Part shown: positions 25,334-35,297 of the stretch, in pieces
Layout: the number at the start of each line of letters is the position of its first letter
Numbering within the stretch: position 1 is the stretch's first letter
Assembly (NCBI GenBank): GCA_964454015.1
Contig: CAYVQF010000001.1
Location: forward strand, 248,001 to 312,000
Origin: CAYVQF01 sp964454015
Lineage (GTDB): Bacteria > Myxococcota_A > Bradymonadia > UBA4248
Reading direction: 5' to 3'
Length of the DNA stretch: 64,000 nucleotides
Translations under genes and position numbers: made by a program
Notes under the pieces: model-generated
What the model was told of the DNA's origin: nothing
The model's database searches: none
What the model saw: the letters and a program-made list of their open reading frames with translations, nothing else

Positions 25334-27898
25334 CTAGGAGCTAGCGCCAGCGCGGGTCAGAGCGGTGCTGACGTCTTCAGCGAGGCGCTGGAAGTGTCCC
25401 AGACGCTCGCTGGCCAATTCGCGGTGGGGATCGTCGTCAGCGTAGGTGTCGACCAGGGCCTCGAGGGCCTCGACGGTCGAGGTGAGGGCGGCGACGAAAT
25501 CAGTGTCTACGGCGAACCAGAAGCCATCGTCGCCGTTGGCGACCAACATCAGCCAGCCCGGGCGTTTGCCGCGAAAGGGCATGGTGGGGGCCAGCAGGCC
25601 GGGGAGATGGCGCTCGATGGTGGCGATGTTGCGTTCGACGCTGAGGAGTGCGCCTTGAGGCACCGAGGCTGCAGGCGCAGGCTCTCCCTTGGGCAGGGGG
25701 ACAAAGGGGAGAAGCGCCAGGACTTTGGCGAAAGGCAGGCCCGAGAGGTAGCCGTGCGCGCCGTCGCGGATGGTCGAGCGCCACTGTAAGGCCTCGCGGG
25801 GGATGTCTTCGCGACTCACGTCCTGGAGGATCTCTACGGCGTCGCGCGGGATGATGACCTGAACCCGGCGGCGCTGGGCGATGACCGTCAGGTTGATGCC
25901 CCCCACATGGAGGCTGGTCGGTGGTGGCGCTGAGCTGGGCTCGCCGCTGTGGGGGCGAGGAGATTGCGTTGAAGGAGGCCGCTCGGCGCTGTTTCTCAAG
26001 GCCTTGGTCTCATGGAGGCGCCAGGCGCGGGCGAGCTCGGGCTGGCTCTCCATCAGCCACTGGGGCCGCACGACCGAGACCTGATGGGCGTAGACCCGGC
26101 TGGAATTGACGAGCTCCGTGGCGATGAGGAGGCGCTGGTGGGTGCCGAAGAGGGCTGAAGAGGGGTGAATGGCGACGGTGGAGCCACCGGCCGTGGCGTA
26201 GGTGCGCCCCTGGCGGAGGAGATAGTTTTGGGAGAAGGCGACCATGACGCAGCGGATCAGGGGCTCGGCGGCATGGTCGCTCTGGGGGTGATAGCCGATG
26301 CGGGTGGCAATCTCGCCGAGCTGTTGGTGGGCCTTGACGATGAAGGCCATGGTGTCTGGGTCCAAGTAGTTCTTTTTGCAGTAGGCGGCCGGCGCAGGCG
26401 CCGCACGGTAATTGCGATAGACGCGGACGGCCGTGACGGCGTCGCCGAGGGCGTCAGCCAACATGTCATGGGCTTGCCGAGCGGCGCCCTCTTCGCCTTG
26501 GGGGAAGAGGTAGGGCGTGCGGACACTCAGATAGGACGCAAGAACCAAGACGTCGTCCAGCGTGCTCGGGTAGCGCTCTCCGGCCTCGACGATCATGCGC
26601 GCCAAACGCGGGCTGAGCGGGAAGGGGACCATCTTCTGGCCAACGGGCGTGAGGTGGTTGTCCTCGTTGATGGCGCCGAGCTCCCTCAGGGTCCAGATGG
26701 CGCGCCGCAGGGCCTTGAGGGGAGGGGGCGTGGGGAAGGGGAAGGCCTCGACATCGTGGACGCCGAGATCGATGAGACGCAAGGCGACCTCGCTGAGATC
26801 GAGGCGGCAGATTTCCTCGTCGGTGAAGGCCGGGCGTTGCTGGAGCGAGCGCTCAGGGAAGAGACGCACCACCACACCCGGGCCGGTACGTCCAGCGCGC
26901 CCGGCTCGCTGGGCCAGGGATGCCTGGCTGATGGGCTCCTCACGCAGGGTGGTGATCCCCGTGCGCCCATCGAAGCGGGGGACCTTGGCGATGCCCGTGT
27001 CGACGACGAAGCGGACCTCGGGGATGGTGATGGAGGTCTCAGCGATGTTGGTGGCGAGGACGATTTTTCGTCGGCCATCGAAGTCGGCAAAGACCCGCTC
27101 TTGTTCGTCACGGGTGAGCTGGCCGTAGAGGGGTAGGATGGCGACGGGGCGGCCCGCCAAGCGCCGCTGGAGGAGCTTCTCGCTGTCCATGATGGCGGCC
27201 TGCCCTGGCAAGAAGACCAGGACGTGGCCCGTTTCTTCGCTGGCGTCGAGACGGAGCACGGCCTCGGCCACGACCTCAGCGAGCTCACTGCGATCGGTGT
27301 GGCGCGTGGCTTCGTAGCGGATCTCCACTGGGTGGACCCGCGCGGCGATGGAGACGCGCGGGACCGGGCCATCGACATCGGCGAAATAGTCTTGGAAGAT
27401 CTCCGGGTTCAGGGTAGCCGACGAGATGATGACCCGGAAGGTGGGGCGCTTTTTCAGGGCCCGCTTGAGCAGGCCTAGGCTGAGATCGATGTTGAGACTT
27501 CTCTCGTGGGCTTCATCGACGATGACCATGTCGTAGCGCATGAAATCGGGATCTAGCCTGGATTCTTGCAACAAGATCCCGTCGGTCATGACTTTTACGC
27601 GCGTGGCCGCAGATGTCTGATCATCGAAACGGATGGCGTAGCCGACCTCTTCGCCGACTTTGGAGCCGATCTCTTCGGCGAGTCGCCAGGCGACGGAGAC
27701 GGCGGCGATGCGTCGCGGTTGGGTGAGGCCGATGAGGCCGTCGATGAGGCCTTCGCGGAGGAGAATGCGCGGAAGCTGCGTGGTTTTGCCACACCCCGTG
27801 GGCCCTTCGATGACCACCACCTGGTGTTGACGCACAGCGGCGCAGATCTCTTCGCGGTGCTGATAGATGGGTAAGCTGCGTGGATCGAAAGGCGGCAT
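25334..27898 (-). CDS. DEAH-box ATP-dependent helicase (HrpA/HrpB type)
   Basis: 854 aa. The ATG at 27898 (MPPFDPRSLPIYQ) is chosen because the extension upstream has low-complexity composition. Motif I is GPTGCGKTTQLP, motif II DEAH (VIVDEAHERS), motif III SATL, and motif VI QRAGRAGRTGPG. After the two RecA domains come the HA2 helical region and an OB-fold, then a C-terminal segment of about 250 residues. The size is closer to HrpB than to HrpA of E. coli, but motif context (TQPRRIAAVSVA, FVVDTGIAKV) does not settle which. Expected role: RNA remodelling. Convergent with the GT51 gene, 3 nt apart, and 48 nt downstream of thrB. Confidence 0.9.
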   Translation of the reverse strand: MPPFDPRSLPIYQHREEICAAVRQHQVVVIEGPTGCGKTTQLPRILLREGLIDGLIGLTQPRRIAAVSVAWRLAEEIGSKVGEEVGYAIRFDDQTSAATRVKVMTDGILLQESRLDPDFMRYDMVIVDEAHERSLNIDLSLGLLKRALKKRPTFRVIISSATLNPEIFQDYFADVDGPVPRVSIAARVHPVEIRYEATRHTDRSELAEVVAEAVLRLDASEETGHVLVFLPGQAAIMDSEKLLQRRLAGRPVAILPLYGQLTRDEQERVFADFDGRRKIVLATNIAETSITIPEVRFVVDTGIAKVPRFDGRTGITTLREEPISQASLAQRAGRAGRTGPGVVVRLFPERSLQQRPAFTDEEICRLDLSEVALRLIDLGVHDVEAFPFPTPPPLKALRRAIWTLRELGAINEDNHLTPVGQKMVPFPLSPRLARMIVEAGERYPSTLDDVLVLASYLSVRTPYLFPQGEEGAARQAHDMLADALGDAVTAVRVYRNYRAAPAPAAYCKKNYLDPDTMAFIVKAHQQLGEIATRIGYHPQSDHAAEPLIRCVMVAFSQNYLLRQGRTYATAGGSTVAIHPSSALFGTHQRLLIATELVNSSRVYAHQVSVVRPQWLMESQPELARAWRLHETKALRNSAERPPSTQSPRPHSGEPSSAPPPTSLHVGGINLTVIAQRRRVQVIIPRDAVEILQDVSREDIPREALQWRSTIRDGAHGYLSGLPFAKVLALLPFVPLPKGEPAPAASVPQGALLSVERNIATIERHLPGLLAPTMPFRGKRPGWLMLVANGDDGFWFAVDTDFVAALTSTVEALEALVDTYADDDPHRELASERLGHFQRLAEDVSTALTRAGASS

Positions 27899-27945
27899 GT
27901 AGGGTGACCTTGAAGCGGTTCGAGCGGTGAAGGGAGCCGGGGAAG

Positions 27946-28890
27946 CTAGAGGGGCACATCGAGCAGGCGCACGCCTGGCGCTTGGGCGTGGGACACCCGG
28001 TGGGTGCTCTCCAAGCCGCAAGCGGCGAAGGCTCGTCGCATGGCAGTGCCAACGGTGAAGGCCTGCGCCTCCCCGCGGCAGAGGGCAAAGAGCGCCGGAC
28101 CGGCGCCACTGATGGAGGCACCCAAGGCCCCCGCGCTTTGGGCGGCCCGCAGGACCTCCAGGCAGCCTGGGATGAGAGGTGCGCGGGCGTGGGTGATCAC
28201 GTCATCCGCCCAGACTTGGCTGAGTAACGCTTCGTCGTGGCGATAGAGGGCGGCGATGAGACCAGCGATATTGGCGGTGGTGCGCACCATGGTCTCCAAG
28301 GAGACTTGGTGCGGCAACACGCGACGCGCCTCTGCCGTGCGCAGGGCCATGTCGGGGCTGACGACGACGACGTAGAGCCAGGGGGGCACGGGGAGGCGCA
28401 CGACCTGTGGCGGATCGCCATGGGTCAGCAAAATGATGCCGCCGAAGAGGGCGGCGGCGACGTTGTCTGCCGAGGGCGCCGAGACGGCGGCTTCGGCCTT
28501 GACGCAGGGCTGGATCAGTCCTTCGAGGGCGCAAGGGTAGTCCAGCAACGCGTTGACGGCGAAGGCCGCGGCGACGGCGCTGGCGGCAGAGGAGCCCAGC
28601 CCTGACGCAATGGGCATGCGCTTTTGGATGCGCAGCCGCACGCCGCGGGTGCAACCTAGCTGCTCGAGGAGGGCGGAGGCGGCGATGCCGGCGGTGTTGG
28701 CGCTGTGTTCTCTGGGGAGGCTGCCATGATCGCCATCGATGCGCTCGATGGTGCACCTGTCGTCATCGCTCCAGCAAGCGGAGACGACGTCGCCAGCGCC
28801 GGCGATGGCCATGCCGAGCACGTCGAAGCCGGGGCCGAGGTTGCCGATGGTCGCCGGAGCAAAGGCGCTCATCCACTGTTGTTGAGCCAT
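27946..28890 (-). CDS. thrB: Homoserine kinase
   Basis: 314 aa; AAGGGA precedes the ATG. A GHMP-kinase fold is clear: N-terminal FAPATIGNLGPGFDVLGMAI, ATP loop RMPIASGLGSSAASAVAAA (PxxxGLGSSAA), and C-terminal GASISGAGPALFAL. It phosphorylates homoserine for threonine synthesis. thrC and hom are not adjacent. The DEAH helicase gene follows on the same strand. Confidence 0.94.
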   Translation of the reverse strand: MAQQQWMSAFAPATIGNLGPGFDVLGMAIAGAGDVVSACWSDDDRCTIERIDGDHGSLPREHSANTAGIAASALLEQLGCTRGVRLRIQKRMPIASGLGSSAASAVAAAFAVNALLDYPCALEGLIQPCVKAEAAVSAPSADNVAAALFGGIILLTHGDPPQVVRLPVPPWLYVVVVSPDMALRTAEARRVLPHQVSLETMVRTTANIAGLIAALYRHDEALLSQVWADDVITHARAPLIPGCLEVLRAAQSAGALGASISGAGPALFALCRGEAQAFTVGTAMRRAFAACGLESTHRVSHAQAPGVRLLDVPL

Positions 28891-28986
28891 GGTTCGTCCC
28901 TTGGAGCGCTGGAGACGTTGCGCCCCACCGCTGCTGTGGCCGTTCTAGTGTGCTTGCAGCGGCGGCGCAAGCGCGAGGAGGCTCGT

Positions 28987-31515
28987 TCACCGCGTTTTGG
29001 GCATGGGAGCGCCGCGCACCAAGCGGAAACCTACCGTCGATATGGCGTCGTTGACGTCGAGGAGGGTGCGGGCCGCGAGCCGGCAAGCGCGTGCGTCTGA
29101 GGTCCAGGCACCGCCTCTGACCACGCGTCTCTGGAGTTGGCCGATGATGATGGGGTCGACGCACCACTCGCTGGCCAATCCCGCCATGTCGAAGACACCG
29201 TAGATGGAGACGTCGTCAGGAAAGGATCCCGCTGGACAGGGGCCGTGGTTGTTCGGGCGGCTGTCGCGCATGCAGCAGAGTGAGGGGTCGAAGTCTTCAC
29301 CCCAAGGGTAGAAGCGGCCATCGACGCCGCGGGCCGCTTTCTCCCACTCGAGCTCCCGTGGCAGCCTATAGGCCACCCCATGCTGCTCACTGAGCCAGGC
29401 GGCGTAGGCCGTGGCGTCTCCCCAGGAGATGGCCGTCACCGGCCAGTCTTCACACCAGAGGTCGTCGTCCAAAGGGTAGGGGCGACCCTCGGTGGGCTGG
29501 CAGCTCGGACTGCTCAGCCCGGCCTGCGCCCTCCGTGCGGCACCGAAGGCGCGGGGCGTGCGCTGTTTGGCTCGAGCAGGATCGCTCTGGTACAGGTCGG
29601 CCAAGAAGGCCTTGTACTCGCCCCAGGTCACGGGGTGACGGGCGATGAAGAAGCCTCCGACCCACGGTTCTTGACGGCGGAGCGCGTCGGGGGCGTGGGG
29701 GTCTCCGCCGTAGATGAAAGGCCCCGGGGGGACGTAGGCCCAGCCAGCGCCAACCTCTTGGGGATCATAGAGGGGGATGGGCGCGTCGCCAGCGTCCCAA
29801 TGGCGTCCGCGAAAGACGTGTACTGGGTAGTGGGTCGCTTGAAAGCCTTGGGCGATGAAGGTGAGGAGGTAGGAGCCCATGGGCACCCCGACGCGGTCAA
29901 TGGGGCTTCGCCCCATCCACTCGGCTTCACCGAGGGACCACAACAGAGCGCTGCGTTCGACTCTCCTGATGAAGACATCAGCGCCGTTGGGTTTGGTCGC
30001 CACGGAGATCGCCCCGTCACCATCGAGGAGCACGGTGTAGCGGCCGAAGTCATGGGCCCGCACGCGGCCGGCGTAGTGGCGGGCGGCGATGGGGTCTCCG
30101 CTGTTGTCAGCCTCTTCCAAGCGCATCCAGTAGGCGTCGGCCAGAAGGGCGTGGGCCGCCTCGTTGCGGGGGTCGTGCGAGAGGGCCCGCTCGCAGGAGG
30201 AGACCGTCTTTTCAAAGAAGGCTTCCATCTCGGAGCGGAGCATTTTCAAGCGGTCTCGGACACTGAGCAGCGCTTCTTTTTCCGTCAGGGCTGCCCACGG
30301 CGCTAGCCTGCTTTCGAGCTGTCGTTGTTCTTTGGCGAGCTGCTCTCGGCTTTGCAGCAGCTTGGCGAGTTGGGCCCAGGCCACTTGGGCACCACGCACC
30401 CATTCCTGGGCTTCAGCGCGTCGTTCACTGCCCTCGAGGAAGGCTTCTACCGCTTGTCCCAGAGCGTGGGCTGAGGGGCGTCGGGCGGCCTGGCGGTCCA
30501 GCGCTTGCTGACACAAGGCATCGAGCTCGTCGGGGATGCGGCTGCTGGGGGCCCGCTCTTTGGGGCTCGGGAGATGGCCTTTGGCGGTGGCGAGCATCAA
30601 GTCCTGGGCATTGTCGCCGTGGAAGAGCGGGCTGAGGGTGAGCAACTCGAAGAGCAGGACCCCCAATGACCAGACGTCGCTTGCTGGGCGGTGGCGATCC
30701 TCATGGCCCATCACCTGCTCAGGGCTCATGTATCCCGGGGTCCCAACGGCCTCGCCTTCGACGGTCCACTGTGGAGGGGGGGGCTCGGCAGGCGTGTTCT
30801 GGCGGCTTTGCTCGGGCAACCAGGCGGCCCGCGCGACGCCCCAGTCCATGACCACGACCTCGCCGAAGTCACCGATCATGACGTTGTCCGGTTTGAGATC
30901 GCGGTGAAGGACGCCGCGCTGGTGGGCATAGGCGATGGCGTTGCAGACCTGGACGAAGGCGCTGAGGCGGCGATGCAAGCCCCAGCCGGCGCGGGCGTCT
31001 TCACTTGAGGCAGCCCGATCGATGAGCGCGCGGAGAGAGCGCCCGATGACCCGCTTCATGACGAAGAAGAGCTCGCCTTCGGCGGTGAACCCGATCTCAT
31101 GGACGGGGACGATGTTGGGGTGCTCGAGCTGCGCCGTCACCCGTGCTTCGTTGAGAAAACGTTCGACCAGGGTTGGGGTCACCGTGCTCGGATCCCGCAT
31201 CAGCTTCACGGCGACGTTGCGGCCCAGCTCGGCATCATACGCTTCGACGACGCGCCCCATGCCCCCGCGTCCCAACTCCATGACCATCTCGAAGCGGCCA
31301 GGGCGACTCGAACGCGGTGGGTGCATGCCAAAGCGATGGTAAGCCTCGAGGTAGCGCCGCGCGAGGTCCTCTTCATCCTGGACCACGGGCAGACTAATGG
31401 ACGAGACATCAAGGGTATCCCTTGCCCCTCCGCGGTCGTGGGGGGAGGAGTCAGGCGCAGCCGGTGCGGGGCAGGCGCTGCTCCGTTGCTGGCTGGGACG
31501 CTCGTCGTTGGACAT
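28987..31515 (-). CDS. Ser/Thr protein kinase with C-terminal FGE-like domain
   Basis: 842 aa. An unstructured N-terminus (1-70) precedes an intact Hanks kinase domain (about 74-360): LGRGGMGRVVEAYD, K104 (VAVK), catalytic D206 (LHRDLKPDN), DWG at 224-226, and VGTPGYMSPEQ. A coiled-coil-like linker (AQLAKLLQSREQLAKEQRQL) is followed by a TPR-like part and an FGE/sulfatase-modifying-like domain (from about 590: YVPPGPFIYGGDPHAP, RHPVTWGEYKAFL, YRLPRELEWEKAARG, DMAGLASEWCVD, RGGAW, VGFRLV). The FGE copper-cysteine pair is not present, so it is likely a non-catalytic module. It has the same architecture as the kinase at 3685-6378. Confidence 0.9.
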   Translation of the reverse strand: MSNDERPSQQRSSACPAPAAPDSSPHDRGGARDTLDVSSISLPVVQDEEDLARRYLEAYHRFGMHPPRSSRPGRFEMVMELGRGGMGRVVEAYDAELGRNVAVKLMRDPSTVTPTLVERFLNEARVTAQLEHPNIVPVHEIGFTAEGELFFVMKRVIGRSLRALIDRAASSEDARAGWGLHRRLSAFVQVCNAIAYAHQRGVLHRDLKPDNVMIGDFGEVVVMDWGVARAAWLPEQSRQNTPAEPPPPQWTVEGEAVGTPGYMSPEQVMGHEDRHRPASDVWSLGVLLFELLTLSPLFHGDNAQDLMLATAKGHLPSPKERAPSSRIPDELDALCQQALDRQAARRPSAHALGQAVEAFLEGSERRAEAQEWVRGAQVAWAQLAKLLQSREQLAKEQRQLESRLAPWAALTEKEALLSVRDRLKMLRSEMEAFFEKTVSSCERALSHDPRNEAAHALLADAYWMRLEEADNSGDPIAARHYAGRVRAHDFGRYTVLLDGDGAISVATKPNGADVFIRRVERSALLWSLGEAEWMGRSPIDRVGVPMGSYLLTFIAQGFQATHYPVHVFRGRHWDAGDAPIPLYDPQEVGAGWAYVPPGPFIYGGDPHAPDALRRQEPWVGGFFIARHPVTWGEYKAFLADLYQSDPARAKQRTPRAFGAARRAQAGLSSPSCQPTEGRPYPLDDDLWCEDWPVTAISWGDATAYAAWLSEQHGVAYRLPRELEWEKAARGVDGRFYPWGEDFDPSLCCMRDSRPNNHGPCPAGSFPDDVSIYGVFDMAGLASEWCVDPIIIGQLQRRVVRGGAWTSDARACRLAARTLLDVNDAISTVGFRLVRGAPMPKTR

Positions 31516-31827
31516 GCCGTGTACCTGCGCGCCAAGGTGCTGGCTGCATGAGATGAGGCCTCGGCGGGGACTTGGGCCATCATCTGCCGTAGAACAACGG
31601 TCCTAAGATAGATGCGAATGGACGGGTGGAAAAACAATCGGCGTTGTGAGTGAGGCGGCAGGCGTTGGTGCAAGAGGGTGGGGGTGGCGTCGCGATTTTC
31701 GCGGGCCTGGTCAAGGCGCGGGAGGTGTCGCATCATGGTCGCGCGGCGCGCGCTGCGCCTCTCGCGGTTGAGGGGACAGCCTGCTTGGGTGGTGCTGGAA
31801 GGTGACTTGAGGAGGACGAGGACGAAC
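31516..31827. other. Divergent intergenic region
   Basis: This 312-nt gap separates the kinase (start 31515, minus) from the HIT gene (start 31828, plus). I see no convincing -35/-10 pair, hairpin or gene. The plus-strand frame can be extended upstream of the HIT ATG, but the extra part (RRGRC, RRALRLSRLRGQ) is arginine-rich and looks non-coding. GAGGAGG at 31809-31815 serves the HIT start. Confidence 0.5.
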
Positions 31828-32172
31828 ATGGCTGAGACCATCTTTGGTAAGATCATTCGGGGTGAGGTGCCTGCAGAGAAGCGCTATGAGGACGATGAGA
31901 TGATCGCCATCGCCGACATCCATCCGGCGGCGCCGCTGCATCTGCTGATCATCCCCAAGAAGCCCATCGTCAGCATGGCCGACGCGCAGGTCGAGGACGC
32001 GGCGCTGCTGGGCAGGATGCTCCTGCGCGCGGCGGCGCTGGCGCGGGAGGAGGGGGTCGAGGTGTCCGGTTACCGCTTGCTCTTCAACGTGAATGACGAT
32101 GGCGGGCAGACAGTGCCACATCTGCACTTGCATCTGCTCGGTGGTCGGGGCATGAAGTGGCCTCCGGGTTGA
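31828..32172 (+). CDS. HIT-family nucleotide-binding protein (HinT type)
   Basis: 114 aa; the ATG at 31828 has GAGGAGG upstream. The HinT layout is complete: IFGKIIRGEVPAEKRYEDDEM, ADIHPAAPLHLLIIPKKPI, FNVNDDGGQTVPHLHLHLLGG with the HxHxHxx catalytic histidine triad. These proteins hydrolyse phosphoramidates such as AMP-lysine. The NAD synthetase gene begins shortly after on the same strand, so the two may form an operon. Confidence 0.93.
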   Translation: MAETIFGKIIRGEVPAEKRYEDDEMIAIADIHPAAPLHLLIIPKKPIVSMADAQVEDAALLGRMLLRAAALAREEGVEVSGYRLLFNVNDDGGQTVPHLHLHLLGGRGMKWPPG

Positions 32173-32210
32173 AGATGAGCGTGGCGGTTCGCACAGCAGG
32201 GAGTGGGTGG

Positions 32211-34259
32211 ATGGAGCGTGGGCAAGCACATGTAGGGGTGGCCTCGGTCAATCAGACCGTTGGCGATTGGGCGGGCAACTTGGGCCGGATGCAGGAGGTG
32301 GTGCACGCCGCGCGGGCGCGTGGGGTGCGTTTCTTGTTGATGCCTGAGATGTGTGTTTCGGGTTATAGCCTGGGTGACCGTCTGCTGCGGCTGGGGACCA
32401 TGGAGCGCGCTTGGGCGGCGACTTTGCGCTTGGCTGAGTGCACCCAGGGGATGGCTGTGGCTGTGGGGTTGCCGCTGTGGCACGATGGGGTCGTTCTCAA
32501 TGCGATGGCCTTGTTGGCCGATGGTCGCCTGGCGGCACTCGTGGCGAAGGAGAACCTCGCCACGGGCGACGTAGAGTATGAGAACCGCTATTTCCAGCCG
32601 TGGACACATGGCCGGCTGGTGGAGCATCGTGGCTTTGACGGGGTGAGCGCGCCGCTCGGGACCCAGCTCCTGCACTTGTCGGGGCTAGGGACCCTTGGTT
32701 TCGAGATCTGTGAGGACGCATGGAAGGGCTTACGCCCGGGATCGGTCTTTGCTTTGGCGGGGGCGGAGATTTTGGCCAACCCCTCGGCGTCGTGGTTTTG
32801 TATGGGGAAGCACCAGGTACGCCGGCGGATGGTGACCCAGATCAGCCACGAGGATCACTGCGTCTATCTCTATGCTTCTTTACTGGGCTGCGATGCGACG
32901 CGGTTGGTCTTCGACGGCTCGACCTTCATCGCGGCCAATGGGCAGGTCTTGAGCGAAGGGCGTCGCTTCTTGTTCACCGAGTCATGGGACCTGGTGGACA
33001 GGGTCATCGATCTGCGTGAGATCCGCCAGGTGCGGATGGAGGAGGGTTCGTGGCGCGAGCAGCACACGCGCTTGCAGAGCGGGGCTTTTGGGCCTGAGCC
33101 TGTGTTGACGCGGGTCGAGGGGTACTTTGGCACGGAGAAGCAGGCGCCGGCGCCGGCGCCCTATTGGGTGCCGAGTCCGGCGAAACACCTGGATCCTTCG
33201 CTGGCGCATTTGGAGGACGCCGCTTTGGTAGGTGCGCTACGTCCAGAAGATCTGTGCCATCTCGAGTTGGAGCTGGCCATCTGTCTGGGGTTGCGCGATT
33301 ACGTGGCCAAAGCGCAGGTTCCGGCGCTTTGTTTGGCCCTCTCTGGCGGGCGTGACAGCGCGATGGTGGCTCTGTTGGTGCACCGGATGCTGTGTTACGA
33401 ACACCCTGGCTGGGATGCGAGCGCCTTGGCCAAGGAGGTGAAGAGGCGTTTCATCTGTGCTTACTTGGCGACGGAGAACTCCGGGCCGGTGACGCGTGCC
33501 GCCGCGGCGGGGGTGGCGGCGGAGATCGGGGCCCACTACTACGATGGTAACGTTCAGCCCGTCTTCGATGCGACCTTGGGGGTGACGGCGCAGATGCTGG
33601 GCTACCCGCTGGATTGGCAAGAGGATGGCCACGATGTCCCCCTGCAGAACATGCAAGCGCGTTTGCGCTCACTGGTGATATGGAGCGTGGCCAACCTACA
33701 TCGGGCGTTGTTGCTGGTGACGAGCAACAAGAGCGAGGCGGCCGTGGGCTATACGACCATGGATGGAGACTCCAGCGGCGGACTGGCCCCCATCGCCGAT
33801 GTGCCCAAGAGTCTGGTGACGCTGTGGTTGGCCTGGGCGCGTGGCTTCCACGGTTACGCATCGTTGGACGCGGTTCTGGTGCAGGAGGCCACGGCGGAGC
33901 TGCGCCCACCGGAGCGGGCGCAGACGGATGAAGCGGACTTGATGCCCTTCGTGGTGTTGGATCAGCTCATGTTTGCCTTCGTGCAGTTGGCCCTGGAGCC
34001 GCTGGCGTTGCTGCAGCGCTTGTGGCCATCGATGCAGGAGATCTACGGCGGCGATCTGGCGGCTTTTGCCAGGGATGTGCGCAAGTTCGTCCGGCTCTTG
34101 TGTCAAGCGCAGTGGAAGCGGGAGCGTTTTGCGATATCCTTCCGGGTGAGTAGCTTCGATCTGGATCCGAAGACGGGCTTTCGATTTCCACCGGTGCAGG
34201 CGCCCTTCACGGAGGAGTTGGAGGCGATGGATCGATGGGTGTCGGCGCAATTGGGGTGA
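32211..34259 (+). CDS. nadE: Glutamine-dependent NAD+ synthetase
   Basis: 682 aa from the ATG at 32211 (GGGAG 7 nt upstream); an ATG at 32175 is an alternative. The N-terminal nitrilase-like amidase has the Glu-Lys-Cys triad: LLMPEMCVSGYSLGD, AKENL and FEICEDAW. The C-terminal ATP-pyrophosphatase synthetase has SGGRDSAM, TSNKSEAAVGYTTMDGDSSGG and KTGFRFPP. The amidase frees ammonia from glutamine and the synthetase uses it to amidate deamido-NAD. Length and architecture match the two-domain type found in many bacteria. It follows the HIT gene. Confidence 0.95.
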   Translation: MERGQAHVGVASVNQTVGDWAGNLGRMQEVVHAARARGVRFLLMPEMCVSGYSLGDRLLRLGTMERAWAATLRLAECTQGMAVAVGLPLWHDGVVLNAMALLADGRLAALVAKENLATGDVEYENRYFQPWTHGRLVEHRGFDGVSAPLGTQLLHLSGLGTLGFEICEDAWKGLRPGSVFALAGAEILANPSASWFCMGKHQVRRRMVTQISHEDHCVYLYASLLGCDATRLVFDGSTFIAANGQVLSEGRRFLFTESWDLVDRVIDLREIRQVRMEEGSWREQHTRLQSGAFGPEPVLTRVEGYFGTEKQAPAPAPYWVPSPAKHLDPSLAHLEDAALVGALRPEDLCHLELELAICLGLRDYVAKAQVPALCLALSGGRDSAMVALLVHRMLCYEHPGWDASALAKEVKRRFICAYLATENSGPVTRAAAAGVAAEIGAHYYDGNVQPVFDATLGVTAQMLGYPLDWQEDGHDVPLQNMQARLRSLVIWSVANLHRALLLVTSNKSEAAVGYTTMDGDSSGGLAPIADVPKSLVTLWLAWARGFHGYASLDAVLVQEATAELRPPERAQTDEADLMPFVVLDQLMFAFVQLALEPLALLQRLWPSMQEIYGGDLAAFARDVRKFVRLLCQAQWKRERFAISFRVSSFDLDPKTGFRFPPVQAPFTEELEAMDRWVSAQLG

Positions 34260-34294
34260 GCGGCGCGGTGCGTGCGCCTTGACGGGGGTGGCAG

Positions 34295-34324
34295 CAAAAA
34301 GAAAAACCCAGGCTTGGCCTGGGT
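34295..34324 (-). terminator. Intrinsic terminator of the 34372-35130 lipoprotein gene
   Basis: On the minus strand an 8-bp perfect stem (34306-34324; ACCCAGGC, loop of 3, GCCTGGGT) is followed by an 11-nt T-rich run interrupted by one C (34295-34305). It lies 48 nt past the stop of the lipoprotein gene. It also lies just after the plus-strand nadE stop, but the T-run is on the minus side. Confidence 0.85.
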
Positions 34325-34371
34325 CAATCATGCGGTAGCAAGCGCGGTCTGGTGGGGCGCGCTTGTTGGGC

Positions 34372-35130
34372 TCAGCGGCCGATGTTCTCGATGTCCGAGG
34401 CGATCTGGGTGACCACTGCGGGGACGTCCGTGGGCAGTGACTTGATGTCTTCGACGAGTTTTTTCAGGCCCGTCTCGACGGCGTCGAGCTCGGAGATGAC
34501 CAGGGCGTAGTCTTCCTTGGCTTTGGCTTTTTGCTTGCTGGAGGCGATGGGGTTCTTCTCGGTCGCAGCGAGGGCCGCCTCGGCTTTGACGCGGATTTCG
34601 GCGATTTCTGCCAAGGCCTTGGGGCTGGCTTCGATGAGGGCTTGAGCGTTGAGGGGGATGAGGTAGACGTCGGTGCGGATCTTCTCGACCTGTTGGAATT
34701 TGGAGGTGTAGAAGGTCTTGGCTTCGTCGTCGGCGGCATCCGTGAGGGAGTCGAGTTTGTTGGTGGAGCAACCCGAGACCGACTCATAGCCGACCATGGC
34801 GACGATTTTGGCGTCCTTGGTCGTGATGACGCCGTCTTTCTCTACGCCTTCCTCAGCGACGGCTTTGGTCGGTGCGGATTGGAAGCACTCTTGGAGCATG
34901 GAGCGGAATTCGTCGACATCGCCGATGGGGACGTTGGCGTCGACATGGGCGATGGTGCCAGCGTTGTTCTGGACGTCGGCCCACGCGTTGGTGATGAAGC
35001 TTTGGCTCTGGGTGAGCTCGGCGCTGAGCGCTTTGGCTTCGTCAACAGGCATTTTGGGGAGAGCAGCGCCACCGCCGCAGGCAGCGAGGGAAGCGACAGA
35101 GAAAAGGGCGAGAACGAGAAGGAAACGCAT
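34372..35130 (-). CDS. Small lipoprotein, unknown function
   Basis: 252 aa; AAGGAG lies 9 nt before the ATG. The lipoprotein signal is clear (FLLVLALFSVASLAAC, lipobox SLAAC). The rest is alpha-helical and charged, with Lys/Glu-rich stretches (AEIAEIRVKAEAALAATEKNP, KQKAKAKEDYALVISELDAVETGLKKLVEDI) and two further cysteines, one in ESVSGCSTNKLDS. I do not recognise a family. Its own terminator follows. It is a monocistronic outer-envelope protein, probably abundant given the strong ribosome site and terminator (inference). Confidence 0.75.
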   Translation of the reverse strand: MRFLLVLALFSVASLAACGGGAALPKMPVDEAKALSAELTQSQSFITNAWADVQNNAGTIAHVDANVPIGDVDEFRSMLQECFQSAPTKAVAEEGVEKDGVITTKDAKIVAMVGYESVSGCSTNKLDSLTDAADDEAKTFYTSKFQQVEKIRTDVYLIPLNAQALIEASPKALAEIAEIRVKAEAALAATEKNPIASSKQKAKAKEDYALVISELDAVETGLKKLVEDIKSLPTDVPAVVTQIASDIENIGR

Positions 35131-35297
35131 TGGAACAGACTCCTTGGGTCAGGACGCTAACGAAAATACCACCATCCACGACAGAAGCGTCGAAGAGGCG
35201 ATACCAATGTCCAAGACGAGAGTTGTCTTGCACGTATGGTCATGCTTGTCAATAGGGATCGAACAAAGCGATGGCGCAGGGCTTGGGTGACGCGGCC

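Noticed and set aside
31597..31607. ACGGTCCTAAG, part of the I-CeuI site of 23S rRNA
   Set aside because: Only 11 bases match; the surrounding sequence has no rRNA similarity and lies between two protein genes.
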